This document shows positions 6,478 through 12,801 of a DNA stretch of 15,575 nucleotides, piece after piece. Position 1 is the first letter of the stretch. Each line of letters begins with the position of its first letter. The position numbers were made by a program, and so were the translations under genes. Under the pieces are notes generated by a model that saw only the letters and a list, made by a program, of their open reading frames with translations, did not search any database and had not been told where the DNA came from. Location of the stretch: NCBI GenBank assembly GCA_964393525.1, contig CAYMTV010000024.1:1-15575 (forward strand), read 5' to 3'. The stretch is from CAYMTV01 sp964393525. GTDB lineage: Bacteria; Patescibacteriota; Microgenomatia; Daviesbacterales; UBA10151.

Positions 6478-8475
6478 ATGCCCAATATTCTCCAAGATTT
6501 AAATCCCATCCAGCAAAAGGCTGTAAAGCAAACTGATGGGCCAATTTTAGTTTTAGCAGGAGCAGGCTCTGGGAAAACTCGGGTTTTAACATATAAGGTT
6601 GCTTATTTAATTGGAGAAAAAAAAGTTGATCCTGCAAATATTCTTACGGTCACGTTCACTAATAAAGCCAGTGGTGAGATGAAAGAGCGTATTTTGAAGT
6701 TACTCTCCCATAACACATCACACATAACTCATCACCCACTTATGGGCACTTTCCACTCTATTTGTTCAAAAATTTTAAGACGAGAAGGTTTTGCAATAGG
6801 TCTTGCCCCGGGATTTTCCATCTATGATGAGGGAGATGCTTTGGCTGTTGTCAAAGAAGCCATGGAGAAATTAAATATTTCTGTAAAACAAATTAACCCA
6901 GGGGCTGTTAGACACACTATCTCTGGTGCCAAAAATGAAGTTATTTCAGAACTTGAGTATCCGCAGTATGTTAGAGGTTATTTCCAAGAAACTGTGGCTA
7001 AAGTTTATCTTGAGTATCAAAAGATCTTGCGTCAAAACCAAGCTTTGGATTTTGATGACTTACTTATGCATACAATTTCTCTTTTCCAAACCAATCCACA
7101 AATTCTTTTAAGGTACCAAATGCAATTTCAATATATATTAGTAGATGAGTACCAAGATACTAATGCCGCCCAATACCAACTTATAAAAATGCTTGCTCAA
7201 AGGTATAGGAATTTATGTGTAGTTGGGGATGCGAGCCAAGCAATTTATGGCTTTAGGGGAGCGGATTTTAGAAATATAGTTAATTTTAAAAAAGATTATC
7301 CTGAGGCTAAGGTTTTTAATTTGGAGCAAAATTATAGATCCACTCAAATTATTTTGGATGCAGCCCAAGCGGTAATTTCTGAAAACAAACTTCATCCTAT
7401 CTTAAAGCTTTGGACAGATAAAAAAAAGGGGCCAAAAATCGCTATCTTCCAAGCCCGCTCTGAAATAGATGAAGCTCTATTTTTACTGGACCAAATTAAT
7501 AGTTTAATTAGAGAAGACAAAAAGTTAACTTTAAATTCCTTTGCAGTTTTATATAGAACCAATGCCCAGTCCCGTGCTCTTGAGGAAGTTTTCTTAAAAG
7601 CCGGGCTACCGTATAAGTTAGTCGGCGGGGTTCAATTCTATGAAAGAAAAGAAATTAAAGATGTACTTTCCTATTTAAGGCTTATGGCAAACCCTAAAGA
7701 TTCCATCTCAAGAAAAAGAATAGAGAAAATCGGTAAAGGCAGGGCTCAAAAATTTTTTGATTTAATAAGTCAGTTTACGCAGGGTGATGCGAAGACACCT
7801 TCACGCGCAGCTGGCCGGATGATCCCGCCTTGGCGGGAGAATGACAAGGCCGAGCATGAAGGTGTCAAGCGACAAACCACTTTAGAAATAATGGATTTAA
7901 TATTAGAAAAAACTGAATATTTGGAATATCTAGATGATGGGACAGAGCAAGGAAAAGTCAGAATTGAAAATGTAAAAGAGCTCAGGTCCGTAGCCGAGCA
8001 ATTTTCCGATCTTACCCAGTTTTTAGAAAACGTAGCATTAATTCAAGACAACCAGATGCCTGACTCAAAGCTGGAGGAGTCACAAAGAGAGGCTGTAACT
8101 TTAATGACGATTCACGCGGCAAAAGGATTGGAATTTCCAGTTGTTTTTATAGTAGGTATGGAGGAGGGGTTATTCCCCCATTCCAGAAGCATGCTTGATC
8201 CAAATCAGATGGAAGAAGAAAGAAGACTGGCTTATGTCGGAATTACTCGCGCTAAAAACCAACTTTTTATAACTTATGCTAGATCCAGGCTTTATTTTGG
8301 AACCAGATCTAATAATTTAGTCTCACGCTTTTTAGCTGCAATCCCAGAGAATTTAATAGATCAGCGCTTTGCCTCAAAATTAATTGATCCGGAAGAAAGA
8401 CTGTTAACTTTGAGGGATGACTTTAATGACGATATAAGTTTTGACAAAGATGATGAAGACTGGTTAAATATCTAA
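6478..8475 (+). CDS. pcrA: UvrD/PcrA-type superfamily 1 DNA helicase with an in-frame palindromic insertion
   Basis: This is an ATP-driven 3'-5' DNA helicase for repair and for clearing proteins from DNA; the product is 665 aa. SF1 motifs occur in order: Q motif LNPIQQKAV (8-16), Walker A AGAGSGKT (27-34), TFTNKAS, Walker B VDEYQDTN (222-229), GDASQAIYGFRGAD (250-263), EQNYRST, TIHAAKGLEF (544-553) and RRLAYVGITRAK (582-593). All are intact, so the enzyme should be active. Residues about 439-463 (within subdomain 2B, between motifs IV and V) are encoded by a GC-rich palindromic element and resemble no helicase sequence. The C-terminus is acidic (DDFNDDISFDKDDEDW). The ATG lacks a Shine-Dalgarno sequence and lies 10 nt from a -10 box. 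The 3D-domain gene follows after 6 nt. RecB-like nuclease domains are absent. Confidence 0.95.
   Translation: MPNILQDLNPIQQKAVKQTDGPILVLAGAGSGKTRVLTYKVAYLIGEKKVDPANILTVTFTNKASGEMKERILKLLSHNTSHITHHPLMGTFHSICSKILRREGFAIGLAPGFSIYDEGDALAVVKEAMEKLNISVKQINPGAVRHTISGAKNEVISELEYPQYVRGYFQETVAKVYLEYQKILRQNQALDFDDLLMHTISLFQTNPQILLRYQMQFQYILVDEYQDTNAAQYQLIKMLAQRYRNLCVVGDASQAIYGFRGADFRNIVNFKKDYPEAKVFNLEQNYRSTQIILDAAQAVISENKLHPILKLWTDKKKGPKIAIFQARSEIDEALFLLDQINSLIREDKKLTLNSFAVLYRTNAQSRALEEVFLKAGLPYKLVGGVQFYERKEIKDVLSYLRLMANPKDSISRKRIEKIGKGRAQKFFDLISQFTQGDAKTPSRAAGRMIPPWRENDKAEHEGVKRQTTLEIMDLILEKTEYLEYLDDGTEQGKVRIENVKELRSVAEQFSDLTQFLENVALIQDNQMPDSKLEESQREAVTLMTIHAAKGLEFPVVFIVGMEEGLFPHSRSMLDPNQMEEERRLAYVGITRAKNQLFITYARSRLYFGTRSNNLVSRFLAAIPENLIDQRFASKLIDPEERLLTLRDDFNDDISFDKDDEDWLNI
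7794..7866. repeat. REP-like palindromic element inside pcrA
   Basis: Outer 13-bp arms at 7794-7806 and 7854-7866 pair with a single mismatch (7804/7856). Between them a perfect 7-bp stem, TCCCGCC at 7823-7829 and GGCGGGA at 7832-7838, brackets TT. The stretch is clearly GC-richer than the surrounding gene. It keeps the reading frame and adds about 25 residues to the helicase. The inner hairpin, flanked by AATGACA, recalls the dispersed GTCATTC-type intergenic palindromes of many bacteria. In-frame elements of this kind are known as Rickettsia palindromic elements. Confidence 0.75.
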
Positions 8476-8481
8476 AAATAA

Positions 8482-9168
8482 ATGGACCAAATTATTGGAG
8501 CAGTTTTGGTTCTATTTTCTTCTCTTTCCGGATCTGATGTTTTGGGCGCTACATCAGAAGATTATAAACCCCAAATTTCCGAAGTTTTAGAAGTCTCTCA
8601 ACCTATTAAAACAGAATCCAGGTTTGAAGAAAAATTATCCACCGAGTCAGCAACTATTGAGAAAAAAACAGTTTACAAAGATGACCCTGAAACAGAGGCA
8701 GGTGAGGAAAGGGTTACGGAAGAGGGAGAGGATGGCAAAAAGACAACTACCTATAAACTGACTTTTTATGATGGTGAACAAATTGATAAAGAAGTAGTTG
8801 CCGTAAAAACAGAAGAGCCCAAAGATAAAATAATTTTGCGCGGGACAAAGATTGTTTGGAAAACGCTTGATACACCTGATGGACAAATATCTTACTGGAA
8901 GAAAATGCGGGTTTATGCTACACATTATGATTCCAGGTGTCCAGGATGCAATGACTGGACAGCAATTGGTATGAGAGCTGGTAAAGGAGTCATCGCAGTT
9001 GATCCAAAAGTTATAAAAATGCGCTCTCAGGTTTACATCCCAGGCTACGGAGTAGCTGTAGCCGGAGACACTGGTGGAGCCATCAAGGGAAATATAATCG
9101 ATCTAGGTTTTGATGATGCCCGCACCGCCGGATGGACAGCAAGATATATAGATATTTATCTACTTTGA
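8482..9168 (+). CDS. Secreted G5 plus 3D domain cell-wall protein (YabE/Rpf-like architecture)
   Basis: The 228-aa product has a hydrophobic N-terminus (1-23) that could act as a signal peptide. A spacer follows, then a G5 domain at about 57-122 (TVYKDDPETEAGEERVTEEG, then DGKKTTTYK), a domain thought to bind cell-wall sugars. The C-terminal 3D domain at about 142-228 has its conserved aspartates in VDP (174), GDTGG (196) and IDLGF (207). The 3D fold is shared with MltA-type lytic transglycosylases and Rpf/YabE wall-remodelling proteins, so peptidoglycan cleavage is a reasonable inference. A CPGC motif (153-156) lies near the domain start. It follows pcrA by 6 nt without a Shine-Dalgarno sequence, and its 3' end overlaps the convergent gene by 9 bp. 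Confidence 0.88.
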   Translation: MDQIIGAVLVLFSSLSGSDVLGATSEDYKPQISEVLEVSQPIKTESRFEEKLSTESATIEKKTVYKDDPETEAGEERVTEEGEDGKKTTTYKLTFYDGEQIDKEVVAVKTEEPKDKIILRGTKIVWKTLDTPDGQISYWKKMRVYATHYDSRCPGCNDWTAIGMRAGKGVIAVDPKVIKMRSQVYIPGYGVAVAGDTGGAIKGNIIDLGFDDARTAGWTARYIDIYLL

Positions 9169-9825
9169 AAAATCAAAGCTTTCCAGAATTTGACCCTCTA
9201 TACCCTCCGGAACATTAATTGTTTTAAAAAGAAACATCTTATCCCCAAAAGCCACATGGATAAATCTAGGATTATTTGGCCGGTAAGTAATAATTCCGTA
9301 CTTTCCGGGATGTTCATCAACTTTAATGTCTTTTAGCGGGGCATACGCATCAGCCCTATTGGTAAAATCGCCCCAGACAAACGGGTAGTACCAGTATTTT
9401 TTGTACCAACTATCATGGGATAAACTATCCGGGTTTTCAAATACCCAGAGAGTAAAAGGTGCGGAGTCAATATTACTGCTTTTATGGAAAACTGCCAGTG
9501 CATCTATAAATTTAGGCGGCTCATAACCAATATAATTGGTAAAATTTTTCCTATAATTCCCCATCCCTCTTTTATCAAACTCCTCTTCAGAATCCTTCAC
9601 TACTTTGAAACTCTCTGGGTAGGCAAATTTAAAACCTAAATTTTGATCCAAAAATTCAGGTAGTTTTTTCGATTCAACCAGCGGACTTGGCTGGGATGTT
9701 TTTTGGATTTCTTGATTTGTGGGAAGCTTCTGTTGGTTTTTAAATATATAAAAACCTACAGTCACCAATCCTCCTATTAAAAGTACGGCGATGATTAAAA
9801 AAAGGTGGGCAAAACCTTTTTGCAT
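9160..9825 (-). CDS. Exported single-anchor protein of unknown function
   Basis: I do not recognise a family for this 221-aa protein. Residues 3-28 (KGFAHLFLIIAVLLIGGLV onward) form a hydrophobic leader that begins like a prepilin (KGF) but lacks the usual Glu at the fifth mature position. A Pro/Ser/Thr/Gln linker (about 32-55) leads to an exported domain starting LGFKFAYPESFKVVKD, a pattern common in PsbP-like and other small beta-rich extracellular domains. The domain is aromatic rich (a WYKKYWYYPFVW stretch). The following gene on the same strand has a similar F-K-YP opening, so the two may be distant relatives. Its 3' end overlaps the 3D gene by 9 bp tail to tail. A weak TATAAA/TACTAT element lies a few bases before the ATG. 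Confidence 0.7.
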   Translation of the reverse strand: MQKGFAHLFLIIAVLLIGGLVTVGFYIFKNQQKLPTNQEIQKTSQPSPLVESKKLPEFLDQNLGFKFAYPESFKVVKDSEEEFDKRGMGNYRKNFTNYIGYEPPKFIDALAVFHKSSNIDSAPFTLWVFENPDSLSHDSWYKKYWYYPFVWGDFTNRADAYAPLKDIKVDEHPGKYGIITYRPNNPRFIHVAFGDKMFLFKTINVPEGIEGQILESFDFSK

Positions 9826-9866
9826 AAATTTATAGTATCACTTGGAAAGAATAGTTTAAAGAAAAT

Positions 9867-10490
9867 TTAAGACTGCTGAGTTGTGCGGATAGTGGAAATG
9901 AGCTCTTCGATTTGCGCGGAAAAATCCTCAGTGCTGGTTGCCCGGGATTTGTCTGATGAAACCCGGTGAGTAATTTCCAAAGCCGGGGTAGTTTTAGTGC
10001 ACCACTTATAGTTTGTACCTGTCTGGGTTTTTGTGACTACTTTATTTGCCATAACTCCCCCCTTATCAACAGTCTCACCCTGGGCGCAAGTACTACTACC
10101 TACAATTACAGTAACGGGTTTTAAGGCAACATCACAATTAAAGTTTAACTGATCTTGCGAGTTGGTTGGGTCAAGCTCTATATTTTGTGAGTTTTTGCAG
10201 GTAAGCAAACCCCAGCTGTTGGGATACTTAAACTCAACTGATGTTCCTTTATAAGTTTTGAATTTTGAGTCTGTCTCAGCCGAGGGCTGAAAATCTCTAC
10301 CAGTCTCCCCGGAAGTTGCAACAGGTGAGGCTGAACGTTGGGTAGCTTTGGGGGATGGGCTTTGGCTCAAAGTTGTGGTTCTGCGGTTTTGAATAACTCT
10401 GACTATTGAAAAGATAACTCCAAAGATAATTGCCAGTATGACAATCAAGACCACAATTGATACTAGAAGTGTCTTGGCTCTTTCGTCCAT
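9867..10490 (-). CDS. Exported single-anchor protein with PsbP-like core, unknown function
   Basis: The ATG at 10490 gives 207 aa: a short DERAK tail, a membrane helix at about 8-32, and a Ser/Pro/Thr-rich linker. An exported domain follows, beginning YKGTSVEFKYPNSW, with four cysteines (in LLTCKN, FNCDV, STCAQG and WCTKT) that could make two disulfides. The frame continues to a GTG at 10526, but that GTG lies inside a good extended -10 (TGATATATT), so the ATG is the likelier start. No family was recognised beyond the general PsbP-like YP..W opening. It lies 41 nt upstream of the other unknown exported gene and is probably cotranscribed with it. Confidence 0.7.
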   Translation of the reverse strand: MDERAKTLLVSIVVLIVILAIIFGVIFSIVRVIQNRRTTTLSQSPSPKATQRSASPVATSGETGRDFQPSAETDSKFKTYKGTSVEFKYPNSWGLLTCKNSQNIELDPTNSQDQLNFNCDVALKPVTVIVGSSTCAQGETVDKGGVMANKVVTKTQTGTNYKWCTKTTPALEITHRVSSDKSRATSTEDFSAQIEELISTIRTTQQS

Positions 10491-10516
10491 AAAATTTTTG
10501 GACAGATTTCGTCCAG

Positions 10517-10525
10517 AATATATCA
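10517..10525 (-). promoter_or_regulatory. Putative extended -10 for the two exported-protein genes
   Basis: On the minus strand TG-A-TATATT (TGn plus 5/6 to TATAAT) lies 26 nt before the chosen ATG. Only a weak -35-like TGGATT occurs 17 nt upstream of it. It helps decide the start of the downstream gene by placing the alternative GTG inside the promoter. Confidence 0.45.
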
Positions 10526-10560
10526 CAATAGCCTCTAAAAATCCACTATCTACAAAACTC

Positions 10561-10588
10561 TACGCTGGACGCTGTACCCTATACCCTA
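10561..10588. repeat. Four-unit 7-bp tandem repeat upstream of the FemAB gene
   Basis: Four consecutive heptamers, TACGCTG, GACGCTG, TACCCTA and TACCCTA, end one base before a perfect TATAAT. The last two are identical and the first two differ at one base. The array fills the spacer between the -10 and any -35. Confidence 0.6.
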
Positions 10589-10595
10589 ATATAAT
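10566..10595 (+). promoter_or_regulatory. Putative sigma-70-type promoter for the FemAB-methyltransferase pair
   Basis: A perfect TATAAT at 10590-10595 is preceded, after an 18-nt spacer, by TGGACG (4/6 to TTGACA) at 10566-10571. The heptamer array supplies the -35-like element and the spacer. Predicted transcription would start near 10602, leaving a leader of about 45 nt to the ATG at 10648, unlike the near-leaderless genes elsewhere in the window. Confidence 0.5.
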
Positions 10596-10633
10596 TCTTT
10601 AAAAGAATTTATTAAAAGAAGAGACTTTGTCTC
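10593..10633 (+). promoter_or_regulatory. Two small hairpins in the leader of the FemAB gene
   Basis: A 7-bp inverted repeat AATTCTT/AAGAATT (10593-10599 and 10603-10609) overlaps the -10 and the predicted start site. A second, GAGAC-TTT-GTCTC (10621-10625 and 10629-10633), lies in the leader just ahead of the start codon. The second could affect translation start or mRNA stability. Neither has the U-run of a terminator. Confidence 0.35.
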
Positions 10634-10647
10634 GTTCTTCGAATATA

Positions 10648-11664
10648 ATGTCTCTTATGGATTTACATCCTTTAGCTGAGAAAGATAAGCAGGCTTACAA
10701 CAGTCTAGTTACCCATGTTATTCAATCCTGGGAATGGGGTGAGTTTAGAAAAAAACTTGGACTTCCACTTCTTAGATATGGAATCTACAAAAAAGGTAAA
10801 CTTTATATAGCCTTCCAATTAACGCTGCACAAGATCCCCTTCTCAAGTCAGTATGTGGGTTATTTACCTAAGGGCCCACTTCCAGACAAAGAAATGGCGC
10901 AAGCTTTAGAAGAAATTGGCAGAATTCACAATTGTGCATTTATTAAAGTGGAACCAAATGTTTTAGTGACTGGGCCATGTTCAGTTTATCCAAAATTCCA
11001 ATCGTCCCCTAAACCGATGTTTACCAAGTATAACTTTTTAATTGACTTAAACTTGTCTGAAGAGGAACTTTTACAAAATATGCACCCTAAGACTCGTTAC
11101 AACATTAAATTAGCCCAGAAAAAAGGAGTTAAAATTGAGACAGAATCAGATGATAAGTCATTTGAAAAATATATCAAACTTCATTTTGAGACAGCCCTTA
11201 GACAAGGCTTTCATAGTCACAACTATAAATACCACAAATTAAATTGGGAGGTTTTAAAAAAATCTAATATGGCTCAGATAGTCATGGGTTATTACAAAGG
11301 CAAATTACTCTCTGCTTGGATGCTATCAAACTTTAAAGATACTATCTATTATCAGTATGGTGGCTCTTCATCAGAATATAAAGAAGTTATGGCCAATAAT
11401 TTAGTCGCTTGGGAAGCAATTAGACTTGGTAAAAAAATGAACCTTAAAACTTTTGATATGTGGGGAGCTGCCAATACTCCTGATCCGGATAGGAACAATC
11501 CTTACTTTGGTTTCCATAATTTTAAAAAAGGCTATGGAGGAAAGCTTGTAGAATATCTGGGAACTTATGATTTGGTATTTAATGATCCACTGTACTGGCT
11601 GGTTACCTCAATAGACAAATTCACTTCACTTAAGGTGTTTCTACTTAAGCTTTTAGGAAAATGA
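10648..11664 (+). CDS. FemAB/FemX-type peptidoglycan bridge aminoacyltransferase
   Basis: FemX/FemAB enzymes use aminoacyl-tRNA to add amino acids to the stem peptide of lipid II in the cytoplasm. From the ATG at 10648 the product is 338 aa; an in-frame TTG at 10627 would add seven residues and the ATG at 10657 would remove three. Family features are: WEWGEFRKKLG near the N-terminus; HPKTRYNIKLAQKKGVKIE, the classic FemAB stretch, in the middle; and IYYQYGGSSSEYK with the downstream NLVAWEAIRLGKKMN and FDMWGAAN of the second GNAT-like domain. The coiled-coil arm of Staphylococcus FemA is absent, so it is closer to FemX. Its TGA overlaps the next ATG (ATGA). The substrate amino acid cannot be read from sequence. 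Confidence 0.9.
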   Translation: MSLMDLHPLAEKDKQAYNSLVTHVIQSWEWGEFRKKLGLPLLRYGIYKKGKLYIAFQLTLHKIPFSSQYVGYLPKGPLPDKEMAQALEEIGRIHNCAFIKVEPNVLVTGPCSVYPKFQSSPKPMFTKYNFLIDLNLSEEELLQNMHPKTRYNIKLAQKKGVKIETESDDKSFEKYIKLHFETALRQGFHSHNYKYHKLNWEVLKKSNMAQIVMGYYKGKLLSAWMLSNFKDTIYYQYGGSSSEYKEVMANNLVAWEAIRLGKKMNLKTFDMWGAANTPDPDRNNPYFGFHNFKKGYGGKLVEYLGTYDLVFNDPLYWLVTSIDKFTSLKVFLLKLLGK

Positions 11665-12164
11665 TGGATATAGCTACTTTTCTTTTACTGATATTACTGC
11701 CCATTTGTTTTTTAGGGCTCTCCTGGTTTGCCGGGTCAGATGCGCCATATGTTCCAACTCAAATGGATATGATTCCTAAAATCCTTAAAACTGCCGGCCT
11801 TAAAAAGGGCAAAATATTTTATGAGCTGGGTTCGGGGGACGGAAGGGTCGTCCTGACAGCTGCTTCCCTGGGGGCACAGGCCAACGGGGTTGAACAATCC
11901 TGGCTGAGGGTTTGGTATTCTAGATATAAAGCCTGGAGAATTGTGTTTAAAAATGCAGACTTTTTCCATGGAGATATTTTTAAAAGACATTACTATCCAG
12001 CAGATGTGGTTTACATTTACCTTTTAACCCAAGGTGTCTTAAAACTTGAGAAAAAACTTAAGGAAGAGTTAAAAAAAGGAGCTATAGTTATTACCCAAAA
12101 ATATCATTTTAAGAATTGGAAACCATATAAAAAGCTTGATGATTTTTGGTTTTACAAACGCTAG
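11661..12164 (+). CDS. Membrane-anchored class I SAM methyltransferase, FAM173/ATPSCKMT-like
   Basis: The 167-aa product starts with a hydrophobic anchor (about 4-24) and then a Rossmann-type methyltransferase. Motif I is YELGSGDGRVVL (54-65), and the acidic end of strand 2 is GVEQS (76-80). The segments WLRVWYSRYKAWR (81-93), DVVYIYLL (115-122) and LKLEKKLKEELKKG (127-140) closely resemble, as I recall them, the FAM173 family. Its eukaryotic members methylate lysines of ATP synthase subunit c and the ADP/ATP carrier. Anchor plus domain matches that family's layout. It starts inside the FemAB stop codon (ATGA), so the two are coupled. The protein substrate is unknown; a membrane protein lysine is a fair inference. 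AGGA lies a few bases before the ATG. Confidence 0.78.
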   Translation: MMDIATFLLLILLPICFLGLSWFAGSDAPYVPTQMDMIPKILKTAGLKKGKIFYELGSGDGRVVLTAASLGAQANGVEQSWLRVWYSRYKAWRIVFKNADFFHGDIFKRHYYPADVVYIYLLTQGVLKLEKKLKEELKKGAIVITQKYHFKNWKPYKKLDDFWFYKR

Positions 12165-12187
12165 TTTGAGGGTACAAACGCTAGTTT
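12153..12187. repeat. 15-bp direct repeat holding the stop codons of two convergent genes
   Basis: TACAAACGCTAGTTT occurs at 12153-12167 and again at 12173-12187 (20-bp period). The CTAG in the first copy contains the methyltransferase stop (TAG, 12162-12164). The CTAG in the second contains the stop of the opposing gene (TAG on the minus strand, 12181-12183). Confidence 0.85.
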
Positions 12188-12483
12188 TTAGTAGCTTTTT
12201 TTGTGCGCTTTCTACCTCTTTTGGTCCCAGTTCTGGTTCTAGTAATCCTTAAAGCTGCTGGCTGATACCTTTGATATTCTGCTTGCATTCTTCTTGCTCC
12301 TTCTTTTAAGACCCTTAATCCTTTTCGGGCGGTTGTGGTAAGTCTTCGTCTAGTAGTTTTATTGGATAAAGCAACCCCTGCAGCAATTGCGCCTGCTGTC
12401 AAAGCTAAGCCTGTTGCACCTAGAGCCACTACTTGTCCTCTAGTCACATTAAATGGCATTTTTCCATCATTTTTTCTTGCCAC
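12181..12483 (-). CDS. Small very basic single-pass membrane protein, YtxH-like
   Basis: The 100-aa product has one glycine/alanine-rich hydrophobic segment (about 16-40) followed by a strongly basic tail. The tail includes NKTTRRRLTTTARKG and a C-terminus full of Arg, Lys and Thr (ITRTRTGTKRGRKRTKKATK). The layout of a Gly/Ala membrane helix followed by a basic tail recalls YtxH-type proteins, while the tail itself looks able to bind nucleic acid. No defined function is known to me. The GTG start is fixed by the strongest Shine-Dalgarno in the window, AGGTGA six bases upstream. It is convergent with the methyltransferase gene, and its upstream region is an unusually long non-coding stretch. 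Confidence 0.72.
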   Translation of the reverse strand: MARKNDGKMPFNVTRGQVVALGATGLALTAGAIAAGVALSNKTTRRRLTTTARKGLRVLKEGARRMQAEYQRYQPAALRITRTRTGTKRGRKRTKKATKN

Positions 12484-12489
12484 TTAATC

Positions 12490-12495
12490 TCACCT
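12490..12495 (-). promoter_or_regulatory. Strong Shine-Dalgarno for the GTG-start basic membrane protein gene
   Basis: On the minus strand AGGTGA, a six-base match to the anti-Shine-Dalgarno complement, lies 6 nt before the GTG. It decides the start codon and stands out because most genes in the window have no recognisable Shine-Dalgarno sequence. Confidence 0.7.
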
Positions 12496-12593
12496 ACCTT
12501 TCTTCACTCAATTGGTGATGTGAGTAAAACATAAAACTGATAAAAAATAGTATCTTTAAATAGTGCTTTAAACATACGGGCAGAACAGTCGTA

Positions 12594-12685
12594 GGGTAGG
12601 TCCCAGGAGTTAATGGACAGGTATATAAATATACACTCAAAAGAGTAAGGTCCTCTATTTACTTCCGGGTATTTTTTACCTACCC
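12594..12685. other. Candidate structured RNA or leader element (nested inverted repeats)
   Basis: Eight-bp arms GGGTAGGT (12594-12601) and ACCTACCC (12678-12685) enclose two perfect small hairpins, GTATAT-AA-ATATAC (12621-12634) and ACTC-AAAA-GAGT (12635-12646), stacked side by side. On the minus strand GGAC and GTCC can close around these two hairpins, and GGGTA can alternatively pair with a nearby TACCC. Read on the minus strand it would lie in the leader of the basic membrane protein gene. No known RNA family was recognised and the strand is undecided. Confidence 0.3.
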
Positions 12686-12772
12686 CCAAACCTGTATAAG
12701 CATACTAAGCTAAAATAGTGAGAGAAAAAGAAAGAACAGGTAAGGAAAACATAAGAAAAGTCAATTACGTTC

Positions 12773-12801
12773 TGGTCACCTTTAGATCCTCATGTTAAAA
12801 T
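12773..12801 (+). promoter_or_regulatory. Putative promoter for sbcDC
   Basis: TGGTCA at 12773-12778 (4/6 to TTGACA) is separated by 17 nt from TAAAAT at 12796-12801 (5/6), which also carries a TGn extension (TG at 12793-12794). The ATG follows 11 nt later with no Shine-Dalgarno, so the message should be nearly leaderless. Confidence 0.55.

Noticed and set aside
7222..7263. GDASQ in place of the common GDDDQ in helicase motif III as a sign of inactivity
   Set aside because: The conserved G, D and Q are kept, and the variable middle positions differ widely among UvrD-type helicases.
10491..10526. GTG start at 10526 adding 12 residues to the exported protein gene
   Set aside because: The GTG lies inside an extended -10 (TGATATATT), and the extra residues precede a good cytoplasmic tail plus membrane helix that begins at the ATG at 10490.
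10634..10643. GTTCTTCGAA shared with 5736-5745 as a possible dispersed repeat
   Set aside because: A single shared 10-mer in a 15.6 kb window can easily occur by chance, and the flanks do not match.
12504..12689. Minus-strand open frame of 61 codons
   Set aside because: Its product has no recognisable motif or composition pattern, it has no ribosome-binding site, and it runs through the inverted repeats. It is probably chance.
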